Positions 9,631-19,269 of a stretch of 64,000 bases of DNA are shown in pieces. Each line of letters opens with the position of its first letter. The first letter of the stretch is position 1. Both the position numbers and the translations under genes were made by a program. The notes below the pieces were generated by a model, which worked only from the letters and a program-made list of their open reading frames with translations, had not been told where the DNA came from and searched no databases. Source of the DNA: Neoceratodus forsteri (Eukaryota; Chordata; Ceratodontiformes; Ceratodontidae); NCBI GenBank assembly GCA_016271365.2, contig CM028130.1, positions 469,373,501 to 469,437,500 of the forward strand, written 5' to 3'.

Positions 9631-10979
9631 TCATCCATTTTTTTCGTGTAATTCTCTATCTGCTCCCCAAACAGAGAATTACCCACTACAGGAAAATCCA
9701 TGGTCTTAGCCTGGGTATCCTGTGAGAGGCTAGTACATCTGAGCCACAGATGTAGCCATGACTCTTGATGATACACCATTGGAGTCAACAGCAGCATGAA
9801 ACTGAACTTTCGTTGCCTCAATCCCATTTGCAGCCACCTCCTCCAGCTCCTTGGCAAGCTGGGGGGAAGCCTGTTTAGCCAGTGCCAGTACCCACCTTGA
9901 CTTCTGGTACCTGGCTGCGTAGGCCATATAATTAGCCTGACTGAGACCTAAGGATGATGCCACGTACTGCTTCTTTGCCATGGCATCAATCTTCCTGGAG
10001 TCCTTGTCTGGGGGATGTGATGTCAAGGGAATGCTTGCCTTATCACAGGCAGCAGCCTGTACAACCCCAACATGGCTGCATTGCTGATAAAGGAACTCCG
10101 TATCTGAGCCTGAAAGAGTATACCTCTTGTCCATTCTTCTGTCCACAGGAGGTATGGAATTGGGAGACTTAAGAATGTTTTGTGTCTGTTTCTCAAAAGA
10201 TTTGTGGAGGGGAATAGACAGTCTCCGGGACTCTGGGATGTCCATCATCTCTACATAGTCAGGCTCTTCCTCGCCTTCCACTGCCTCTCCACAGGAAGCT
10301 GGAGGTATCAGCCACCTTCTGTAAAACATGTAGTGTGAAGGGGACTCAGAAAGCCTAGGAGCAGAAATACCTGAAGGTCTGTCTGGGGGGATGTCCGGGT
10401 CAATAGGCACATCCAGACATTCACCATCACCATAATCATCTTCCAACTCTCCTTCCTCCTCAAACTCCAGTTCATAAAATTCTTCCAGGGAATAATCAGA
10501 ACCGACTGAACCGAGCCCTACCAAAGGTGCTGGTTCAGTCGAATTCGATCGAAGCGATTCCACAATCCGAATCGCTTTGGCTATTCATCGGCGTCAGTAT
10601 GAGATTCTGGATCCAACTGGTCGACTTGTCTTTTTCTTTTCTTTTTGTCGGAAACGATTCCTCGGAATCGGCTCTCCTTTTGCCCGAAGAAGTATCGCCC
10701 TGGTCAGAGGGCACTCCTTCTGGTTCGGTTGGAACCGAACCAGGCTGGCCATCCGGGTCAGCGAACTTCTCGGCCTCCCTTTCCCTCAGTCTACCTAATC
10801 TCTTTTCCAGGGTACATTTGGGAATATTTTTGCAAATCTGACAGTCTAAAATCAAGGTGATCAAACCCCAGACAATAAACACAGGTGGTGTGGGGATCAG
10901 CCTTAGCAAAGACCTCCCCACACACACTGCAGTGTTGAAACCCAATGGGCCTGGTTTTTTTCTTGGGTTTCTCAGACAT
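9631..10979 (-). pseudogene. DIRS gag-like protein, A2 (N-terminal and core part)
   Basis: Gag of A2 from the MSEKPK start at 10979 to the A3 insertion at 9631. The zinc-binding-like cluster has CSVC, CVYC and DHL. A shift follows at about 10850. The long open stretch 10563-9730 carries the acidic region, MMDIPESRRLSIPLH, SHPPDKDSRKIDAM and AARYQKSRW. The last codons before A3 are ENYTKKMDD. The C-terminal remainder is at 3740-3996. Confidence 0.85.
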
Positions 10980-11019
10980 GGCCAACCTAACCAAACTTAC
11001 CCTTTTTTCGGCAATCTGC

Positions 11020-11300
11020 CAGGCAAGACTCCCCTATCGGTTCCTGACCGTGTCACGGGTCTTGGAAAAAAACGTACTAAAACCTGTTTTTTTCAGAACT
11101 AAAGTACAAATTTTACCTCAAAATTATCTTTTCAGCCGAACCGATCCACAGCTTTACAAGTTCCACACAGAAAACAGAAAAAAACCTATCTAGTACTCAC
11201 GGTACCACAGACAGAGACTTGAACCGACTATGCGGAAACAACAATTTCAGAAGAAAACCGAATCAAACCGACACTTCAACCGACTTTGAACCGAGCAGCA
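11020..11300 (-). promoter_or_regulatory. A2 leader, CGGTT/AACCG-rich, truncated
   Basis: The A2 version of the family-A leader, with fewer and more decayed CGGTT/AACCG motifs than C1. It is followed upstream by remnant terminal-repeat sequence that stops at about 11396. Confidence 0.4.
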
Positions 11301-11396
11301 GGAGAAATCTCCGAGCGACTGTTCAGTGAGGCGGAGTAAAGAATCTGACGGTTGCAGTTCGAATAACAACAGGCAGAGGCTTCAACCAAGCTCGAG

Positions 11397-11829
11397 ATGA
11401 ACATTCTATGCCATGCTCCCTCCTAGCCTCCCTTCTTCCGCTTCCAGAGATTGAGGCCCTCACCCAATCCTCCATAGTCTAACCTCTTCTTTGCTGTCCT
11501 CTCAGTCATTATTTCTCCTTTAGTTCAGTTATCCTTTCCTTTTTCTGTCCCTTGGACCTCTTGTCCCACCCTCCATCCCTTCCTCTTACCTCTCCGGTGA
11601 CTCAGAACTGGTAGGCAGGTGAGTCGACACAGCCTAACGGCCAACCCTCAAGTGCCACGCAGTACGTCGGCCTCGAGGGCGGCACCGATGGAGTGTCGGC
11701 TCCGCCTACCTCTTTAAAAAAAAAAAGCTTCCGTGGGGTCCTGACCTCTGGCCAGGTAACCCATCTGTGATGAATGGTGAAGATACACAGAAAGATCAGA
11801 ATTATGGTAGGTACGTAATTTTCATTTTT
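11397..11829 (+). mobile_element. Family B right-end fragment
   Basis: Matches, in order, the 3' ends of B1 (22640-23097), B3 (27870-28485) and B2 (37370-37778): a pyrimidine-rich stretch, a conserved block around CAGAACTGG and GTACGTCGGCCTCGAGGGCGG-like sequence, an A-run, then the tip GATGAATGGTGAAGATACAC followed by TATGGTAGGTACGTAATTTT. Only the right end is present; it abuts truncated A2. Confidence 0.75.
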
Positions 11830-12000
11830 GCACATGGAAAAATGAACTTTGTACTAAGTGAAATGGGAAACAGGATATTGTATTCCTTTTTATAAATATA
11901 TACGTATTTATAAATATATATGTATCAATGTATGTACTGTATTTATTATTGATTGTGAAGGTTTGTAACCATACAATAAATTTTGATGATGATGATTAAG
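11830..12000 (+). repeat. LINE 3'-tail-like sequence with GAT repeats
   Basis: AT-rich stretch ending in AATAAATTTTGATGATGATG. Short tandem tails like this are typical of CR1/L2-class non-LTR retrotransposons. No coding part is seen. It separates the family-B end from the LTR element. Confidence 0.45.
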
Positions 12001-12009
12001 TGAGGGGTA

Positions 12010-13401
12010 CTATTCCGCCCTACATGGGTTAGGAAAAGTAATTTTAGTCACCTTTGTACAACTTGAGCTGTTTAGCATGGAACCGCTTGTCGGTGGTCTG
12101 TTTTTGCTGTTGAACTCTGACCTGGTAGACAGCAGGACTGAGTTTGTTGACAATGGGATATGAGCCTTCCCGTTTTTTGTCAAATGAATGAGTTGGTTGT
12201 CTGTATTGGAGAAGCGTAACTTGGTCTCCAACTTGCCAGTCGACTTCTTTGACATGCTTATCAAATGAGCTTTAGCTTGTTGTTGAGTCTTACCCATTTG
12301 ATGAGCAGTGAACAGGTGTGTCTTCATGATGTCATCATGAAGCTTTTCAACATACTTATTCATAGATACTCTATCTGCAGTAGGGGTATGGAGATCAATC
12401 AACAGGTGCTCAGGTAATCTCATGGCCCTACCAGTCATAACCTCATAGGGTGTGCACTAGGTAGTTGCTGCAGGAGTGCGCCTGATTGCCATCAATAATA
12501 GTGGCAAAAACAAATCCCAATCCTTGGGATTATCAATGATGAATTTGCATAACATCTGTTTGATTCTTCTGTTTGCTCTTTCTACCTGGCCTGAGGATTG
12601 AGGATGGTAAGGGATGTGGAATTTCTGATCTACTCCAAGTAACTGGAGTGTCTGCTTCATCAGCTTAGCTGTAAAACTGGTTCCCTGGTCTGAGTCTACC
12701 TTAAAGGGTAGGCCCCACCTGGAGAACAATCGATCCACCAGGATCTTGGCAGTTGTCTTTGCCATGTCATTTTTAGTGAGAAATGCTTCCACCCACTTAG
12801 AAAAAAAATCTGTGACAAGTGCATACTTGTTGTTCTTGCTGGAGTTGGTCAAGTGACCAATGAAATTGATTTGTATTGCATTCCATGGTCCAGTTTGCCT
12901 TTGTGGCAACAATTTGGCATTTCTTTTCAGTGAAATTGGATTATTCTGGGCACACACTATGCAGTTGTCCACATAGTGCTCTACATCATTTGCCATACCA
13001 GGCCACCAGACGATGGTTTTGAATCTCTGGAGGGTGTTGTCTGCCCCTTGGTGTCCACTAGTGGGGGTATCATAAACCATATGAATAAATTCAGTTCACA
13101 AAAATTGTTGTGCAACCCACAGTTTGTCACCTGTATCTTCTTTCTGATACCAGATGAGTTTTTGATCACTAGACAAGTGTATCTTGTCAGAGTGTCTGCC
13201 GTATGGACTACCAGTGGGTAGTTCCTGTTCAGTTCCTTTGTCCAGGAATTTGAACACATCTTTTAGCTCTGGGTCAGATTTCTGGGTGGCAGAAAGGTTC
13301 AGTGGAGGTTCTGGTACTGGTTTCTGCCTGGTGTTAGCAGCTAAGAAAATAGCTGCCACAGCTACTGGGTGAGTCATTGTCCATGTCTCCCCCCCCCTCA
13401 A
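12010..13401 (-). pseudogene. LTR-element integrase (first catalytic Asp lost)
   Basis: Integrase region over several frames. A zinc-binding HHCC-like N-terminus (GHQG ... WWPGM ... CIVC) is at about 13060-12950. The catalytic core has QINFIG, where Asn stands where the first Asp of the D,D(35)E triad is expected; the second Asp (VDSDQGTSF) and the Glu (SSGQVERANRR) are kept. After TPAATT the frame shifts, and 12438-12010 carries the C-terminal region. Inactive as written. Confidence 0.85.
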
Positions 13402-13427
13402 GTGCCTGCTTTAGCAAGCGAGTCCAC

Positions 13428-13844
13428 TCAATCACTGAATTCATGGTAAAGGTCAGATATACAGTGAGCCTTTACCTCGTGGATGTACAGTTTATGAGTA
13501 AGCTGTTTTGTCAGGGTGTGTATATACACAAACAGATCCCTGTATTTGGCAGGTGTGCCATCAGAGGATGTAAAGTTATTTTTCTCCCAGAATGGTAGAA
13601 ACTCAGTAAGGGAAGAGCAGACCCAATTAGAGTCTACAAAGATGATGGCATCTATGTCACCATGTGGCATGACCTCCAAAGCACAGGCCACAGCTGCCAA
13701 TTCAGCATACTGTGAGGAGATTACAGAGCACTTCCTAGAAATGCACATGAAATCGCCATCTTGATCAAATAGGAGAACCCCAAATCCTGCTACCTGCTCT
13801 CCATCCACATAGGAGGCAGAGCCATCTGCAAAGACATGATACAT
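13428..13844 (-). pseudogene. LTR-element RNase H domain
   Basis: An open frame of 138 codons with FADGSAS (first Asp), SQYAELAAVACAL (Glu), FVDSNWV (Asp) and a HEVKAH-type ending that resembles retroviral RNase H. It lies between RT and integrase, the usual pol order. The frame is open here but isolated from its neighbours by stops. Confidence 0.8.
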
Positions 13845-13929
13845 GCTGGTCTCCTCTAAAACATTTGGTGTAGCCAGTAAGAATGGTCCTGGCTCTGGTA
13901 AATCAGGGGTTGGAGTACTCAGTTATGGG

Positions 13930-15546
13930 GCTTACCTGTGTAGAGTAGGCCATGCACCAAGATGGATGGCATTTTTGCAGGTAGTACTTTGATGTCCCTG
14001 TCCTGCAAAAGCAAAGACCAGAGGGCATGTCTGGTGTTGGAGACTAAACCATCTTTTACCTTGTCTGAAAGCAAGCGGTTGGGATGTGACAGGTATTAAA
14101 GACAATAGGAGCATACCCAATGATGTACAGGAAATGTTTGACTGCCAACTAAGTTGCTAAGAGTGTCCTTTCACAGAGACTGTACTTTCTCTCTACTGGG
14201 GACAGAATCTGAGATACACAGGCAATGGGCCTGAAATACCTATTGTACTTCTGTGCCAACACTGCAGATATGGCCACATCAGATGTGGCAGTCATCAAAT
14301 GAAAAAGGAGACTTGGGTTACGATTGTTTGATCTATGTTGGGGCTGAGGCTAAGGCCTGCTTGAGCTGTGTAACAGCTTTAGTGTGAGTGGGGCCCAATG
14401 TTCATGGGATGTCCTTTTTCAGAAGTTCATACAAGGGGGCAGCCTTCAAGACAAAGTCAGGGATGAAATCCCTGGAGTAGTTTACCATTCCTAAATAGCG
14501 TCTGAGTGTTGCCATGCTAGTAGGAAGTGACAGATCTTGTAAGCCCTGCATCTTCTTAACAGCTGGGCTTCTGCCTTGGTCTGTAATGCATAGGCTGAGG
14601 AAGAGTACCTCTTTTTTCACACAATTGTGCCTTAGAGGGGTTGCAATTGAGGTCTACTCTCTTGAGGAGAGACAGAAGTTCATCTAGAAGGGCCAAATTA
14701 TCTTCTTTCATGGTGGTTGCTAGAAGCAAGTCACCCACATACTGCAGGAGACACTGGGGTGTGGATAACCCCTGCAGGGCATCCATCATGTGGAGATGGA
14801 AGAGGGAAGGACTGTTGTGAAGGCCCTGGAGAAGGTAGATCCAGGTGTACTGGCTCCATCAAAGGTGAAAGCAAATTTGTACTGGCTTTCCTGTGCTAAT
14901 GGTAGTGACCAAAACCCATTAGAGATATCAAGAGCTGTGAACTACTTTTTGTCAGGTGTCAACAGCTTGAGCACAATAGGTGCTGATGCTACTGTTGGGG
15001 CTCAACTGGGGGTAACTTAAGTTTCCTGTAATCAGTTGTGAGTCTCCAAGCTCCATTTGGCTTTTCCACAGGCCAAATAGGTGAATTAACAGTGGAGACA
15101 CAGGTCCTAATCACTCCTTGCTGTAGCAGTGATTGGATGGTCTCCCTCAGTGATGGCAAGGCTTCAGCAGGGAATGGGTACTGCTTCTGCCTCACAAGGT
15201 CAGGCCCTGTGATTTCAATGGTAGTGTGCATCCTACCACAGTCATGCTTGTTGGTGGCAAACACATCAAGGTGCTTTTGCAGCAAGGGTGCAAGTTCAGA
15301 AAACTGGTCTTGACTTTTGAACAAAGCCATGACATCATACTCCTTGTTATGGGAGATGGCTGCCTCCAAGTGCGAATCTGGAATGGTGACAGCATGACAT
15401 TGTCCTTTGATCTGAAGGAGTAGCCTATTGACTAGGTCCACTACACAGCCATGTAGTGCAAAGAAGTCAATTCCCAGCATGCTGGGGTGATGACGTAATA
15501 CCATGAAATCAAAGACAAAATCAGTTCTGAGGTGGCCTACCACCAC
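13930..15546 (-). pseudogene. LTR-element reverse transcriptase (YVGD active site)
   Basis: RT starts within the open frame 15546-14989, with NSPIWPVEKPNGAWRLTTDYRKL near its end. The palm motif at about 14740 reads LLQYVGDLLLAT: the YxDD aspartate pair is YVGD, so one catalytic Asp is lost. A thumb/connection segment (MATLRRYLGMVNYSRDFIP) is at 14620-14402. Several frameshifts separate these parts. Confidence 0.85.
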
Positions 15547-15561
15547 AGGTAGAGTAACAGA

Positions 15562-15780
15562 TCAGTAGATGTGTAGCTGGGTACCATCTATACCCTGAGC
15601 ACTGGTCTTCCAGCTGGTAGACCAGTCAGATGAGACTTGGTCCTCATCATGGAGGACTGACATGGCTTCTCCGGTATCCAGAAGCATAATAAGTTGGCAG
15701 GCCCCGTCCGTGGCCTTTACACAAGGCCATCCATTTGTGTCAACAATTAGGTCGCTCACAATTCACACTGGGGCCCGTAA
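15562..15780 (-). pseudogene. LTR-element protease motif
   Basis: The frame 15759-15562 contains QLIMLLDTGEAMSVL, an aspartic-protease DTG motif in the place expected upstream of RT. The usual DTGA/S context is DTGE here. It is short and fused in position between gag and RT. Confidence 0.65.
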
Positions 15781-15783
15781 TTG

Positions 15784-17054
15784 TCAATCGGTATTTTCAG
15801 AATCGTCATCACCATCCCATTCCTGGAATCTGAGGCCTGCAGGACCTTTCAAGGCCTCCTGTATGTCTTGCACAAGATACAAATGCACCTGTGATGTCAT
15901 AGGCACTGCAACGGCCTGCACGCATAGTTCCTCCTTGATTGTCGCATCAGCCTGGTCAGTAACCAAGGCCACAAAAGGATTCTTTCTTCAGCTGTTCGTT
16001 TGTTCATCAGCCGAGGCCAGGAAAGGGTTCCCCTGACTGCATGGCTGTCTAGTGGCTGGAGCAAGGGCCACTATAGTGCGTTTGCCTTTAGCTTCCCTCT
16101 CAGCATGGATTTCCTCCAACAATTTCTGGAAGGTCTAATTTTCCTCTCAAATCTGTTGATAGTTAGGACCATTACGGTTCTGGCTGTTTGTGTTAGGATT
16201 TTTCAAATTGCTCTTGTCTCTGTTCCTGTTGTTTTTATAGTTCCGGTTCCTCCCCCCTTGTGCGACTGCTTGTCATCCGAAGGGGTATCATTTTTCTGGT
16301 TGTTGCCCTCCACGGTGTAGTGGTTTGAGACTTCGGGGGTGGGCTGTATCACAGCCACTTTGTTAGATTTACCGGAAACAAGGTTACAGAGGTAGACCTG
16401 ATAGGCACTCTCTGTTTTCGTGAGAATATTGGCAAAGGAGTCAGTACTTGGGTAAACATTGAGTTCAATCTTTTCCTGCAAGGTCAGGGTCATGTTCCGG
16501 ATGTACAAGTCCTTGTACTTAATTTGGTCCTGGTCTGCAAGTTCACCTGCTAGGCCTTTGCCAGTGTTGTCTGTGAGGCATAACCATTGGTGGTAGACTG
16601 CAGTGCTTTCCTTGGTGTTCTGCTTAACCTTGTAGGCCAAGAGGGCTCCCACGATGCCCAGGGAGTTGGCAGCTATGAGGGCTGTGGCAATGTCATCATA
16701 GACAAGGGTGTCAGAGTTGCATTGTGTCTCTGGGAGTCTGACCCAGAGGGTAGGTTTGATCATCTGTCGCAAGACCTGAACCTGGTACTCGGGTTGGAGA
16801 GAAAGCTTCTGGCAAAGGGAGCACACCTTCTCCAAGTGGAACTGAGAGTATCAGTTGTGCCCATCTGTCCAATAATTTGGGCAATTTGCTGGACAAAGTG
16901 AGTGACTTGCAGAGGGTTAGAAGCATGCATAGTCACATTCAATTCAATACATTCCATGGCTCTGTAAAGAGCAGCTTCCATTGCCGCATCAGCAACTGCC
17001 TTGCACACATGATCCTGATTGATGGTTTCTTTGAATATTTTGTCAGTTTGGTCC
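15784..17054 (-). pseudogene. LTR-element gag, C-terminal part
   Basis: Gag capsid-like and C-terminal sequence on the minus strand (17008-16760, 16835-16203, 15972-15784) in changing frames. The region before protease is Asn/Arg/Lys-rich; no Cys-His knuckle was found in any frame I read. The part adjoining 17054 continues the coiled-coil gag at 17291-18148 once the LINE insertion is skipped. Confidence 0.7.
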
Positions 17055-17290
17055 CAGATGGCCCTCTTTTGGTTCTCTGGTACAGTAATGTACGACAGTG
17101 CCTGACGGTGGAGAGCTTTAAATCTGCGTTAAAAACTAATTTATTTATTTTGGTGTTCCCTGATTTTATTTGATCTGCTGCAGCTGTTTTTATAAAGGTA
17201 ATCGTTTTTATGGATTTTATGGTTATGTACTAGTGCTATGGTTCTGGAATAGTGCTATTTGATAAATAAACGATGATTGATTGATTGATT
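17055..17290 (+). mobile_element. L2/CR1-like LINE 3' end inserted in gag
   Basis: Plus-strand insertion into minus-strand gag. It encodes a LINE ORF2 C-terminus-like piece (LTVESFKSALKTNLF), then an AT-rich 3' UTR and a tail of ATTG repeats (GATTGATTGATTGATTG). Gag homology resumes on both sides, so this is a 5'-truncated retroposition event younger than the LTR element. Confidence 0.75.
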
Positions 17291-18148
17291 GAATGTTACT
17301 GATAGCTTCCTGAATTAAGCTGCAAATCTCCGACTCATTGCCCCCGGTGAGAGGGGAGAGCAGAGGCACACCATGGAATACAGGACTTCCGCCTGTGTCA
17401 TGGGTGCTGCCATCTTGGCATTGTAGGTGGCTTCCGCCATGTTTGTGTAGACATGGCAATGCAGAGTGCGTACTGACATTGGCACCATCTTGTGGATGGC
17501 TGGCAGAAGTTAAATCACCACAGTGGTTGGACTTGCGTGTGATGCGGCATGCCTCATCATCAAAGTCAGAGTTGTCATCGCTAGATGACGCAATCTCAGT
17601 GGGCATATACTGAAACCCGTTCATAGCCTTAACATGGCCAGCAAGAACCTCCCATTGATGGCGCAGCTTAGCCATCTTTTCCCTATACTTCTTGTGACAA
17701 ACTCTTGCAGTGCCCTGCTCAATATCTTTTTCAACCTCACGCTCCAACACTCTATACGCGGAGCCCAATTCAACATTTTCCCTAAGTTCTTTCTCCAACT
17801 CATGACTCACTCCCTGATACTCCTCTTTCAGCTCAGCATTCTCCTCTCCAAAACCCTCATTCGTATCGCTCAAAATATCATTCAAATACACTGTTTCTTA
17901 TAACATTTCAACCTTTCACAATCATCTCTCAACATACACATTTCCCTCTCAGTGTCTTGAGCAGTACAGTGCAACAGTCTATTATTGTCATTACGGAGTG
18001 ACTGTGTCTCCTCTGCTAGTTTCTCTTCCTTTTTCTGTAACTCCAATGTTTGCAAGCCCATCTCTTTTTTTAGAATGGCATTTTGCAGTTCAAGGGAGGC
18101 ACACCTCGCTGTAAGACCCTCAATAGCACTATATAGAGCTGCAACCAA
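17291..18148 (-). pseudogene. LTR-element gag, N-terminal coiled-coil part
   Basis: Two open stretches (18148-17882 and 17891-17223) with heptad-like Leu/Glu/Lys-rich sequence, predicted by eye to form coiled coil (for example LELQNAILKKEMGLQTLELQ and ELEKELRENVELGSAY). Acidic and Ser-rich sequence follows. The two frames overlap near 17885, showing a shift. Its position directly after the LTR supports gag rather than a host coiled-coil gene. Confidence 0.7.
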
Positions 18149-18628
18149 AAGACCTTTAAGGTTATATTTCTTGGTTGTTTGTTTGTTTGGACTCTACGTA
18201 TTGGTTGGATATAAGCAGCAATGGTTTATCTGTAAATTTTGCGTCCAGTGCAAAATTGGTCCATCCGCCATGGGATGTGAGGTAGTTTGAGAAGTCAAGT
18301 CTCAGCTCAGTGCAAAGTTCAGACATGACAAATAAGGGGTAGACAAACAAACAAAGAAGCAGTTGGAAAACTGGACAAAAGCCTTGGCGCCATCACCAAC
18401 CACTTTCCAGTCCCCGGTGGGTGAACGGTGATGCCAAGGTGGTACGCTGTCACTTGCAGAGGGAGTGTAAGGGGGTCTGGTGTGGGTCTGCCACACACAA
18501 GACCAAGACGGTGTGGGTCCATCACAGCCATTACCACTGTAAGTACGAGTACGTTCAAGTAGGCGAAAATTGCACTACACTACTCGACATTCAAATAAAT
18601 TGAATGGAATCTTCTTTTGTACCTTCCA
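18149..18628 (-). other. LTR-element leader
   Basis: Untranslated leader between primer-binding site and gag. I see no gene. Short frames on both strands have no recognisable domains. Confidence 0.5.
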
Positions 18629-18646
18629 ACCTGCACATGGTTGCCA
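18629..18646 (-). promoter_or_regulatory. Primer-binding-site-like sequence
   Basis: On the minus strand TGGCAACCATGTGCAGGT starts two bases after the LTR end (..TTACA). Retroelement primer-binding sites begin TGG to pair with the tRNA CCA end. The tRNA was not identified. Confidence 0.6.
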
Positions 18647-18648
18647 AA

Positions 18649-19207
18649 TGTAAGGTGGTAATAAATTACCTTTCTCAGGTTCTTGGTGGAACAGCACAAA
18701 GGAAGAGACAACAGACAAGTGGTACACATGTAATAAATAAAATTTATTATAGGTAAATAATACAGGCTTACTACCAACAGTGAATACACTGGGATAACTT
18801 CCAGTTTTCCTTACCTAGGTAAATGCAGTATCTCGTCTCAGAGAAGCTACTTGCTACACAGGGTCTTATACCCCAATAATTTCCATAGCAACTAAGAAAG
18901 AAGATATATAAAAGATATATAATTGGCCAAAAACAGGTGGCCTGAGTAAATATCCTAACTAACATAAGAAGTTGCTTAGCTTGCATAGATAGTAATACAA
19001 TGGGATCTCTGTAAGTCCCAAGGTCAGTTGCAATTACAGTGATGCACAAGCACTAAAGATGGTACTGTTGCCTTACTTATAATAATACCATAAACATAGA
19101 GTGGAAAGCATCTCTTATGGCTAAGATATATTGGTAAAACACAATGAGGCATAATATGCATTAGTAAAATACAGTAGAACGCAGATCCTGACACTTATGC
19201 TTATACA
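18649..19207 (-). repeat. Long terminal repeat (5' LTR)
   Basis: A 559-bp block that begins TGTATAAGC and ends CCTTACA on the minus strand, with TG..CA termini, a TATATAA-type box near 18905-18925 and AATAAA near 18735-18750. The boundary is set by the terminal dinucleotides and the adjacent primer-binding-like site, because no second copy is present for comparison. Confidence 0.7.
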
Positions 19208-19269
19208 ATAAGTGTCTCTGCCCTAAGGTTATATGTTGCTGTCCATGAGGTGGGGGTACAATCAGGGGT

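Larger units (their letters stand above)
1633..11396 (-). mobile_element. DIRS family A copy A2 (host copy, interrupted twice)
   Basis: Minus-strand DIRS copy in two blocks: 11396-9631 (leader and most of gag) and 3996-1633 (end of gag, RT, RNase H, methylase-like segment, start of recombinase). The gap is exactly filled by A3. Gag reads ...ATGGATGA up to 9631 and resumes ATACAGGACC at 3996, reconstituting the uninterrupted order seen in other copies. Its 3' part is cut at 1633 by A1. Its own 5' terminal repeat is missing: homology ends at about 11396, where family-B sequence begins. Confidence 0.88.
12001..19207 (-). mobile_element. Decayed LTR retroelement (gag-pro-pol, one LTR)
   Basis: Minus-strand order: LTR (19207-18649), primer-binding-site-like sequence, gag, protease motif, RT, RNase H, integrase. 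No envelope-like reading frame is seen. No second LTR is recognisable at the low-coordinate end; sequence changes to a LINE tail at about 12000, so the 3' end is lost. RT and integrase motifs are broadly retroviral/Ty3-like. Gag has a long coiled-coil region and no CCHC knuckle that I could find. Clade is not resolved by eye. Confidence 0.85.

Noticed and set aside
17223..18148. Coiled-coil frames that could be a host cytoskeletal gene
   Set aside because: Position directly after an LTR and primer-binding-like site, and continuity with the gag part beyond a LINE insertion, make gag the better call.
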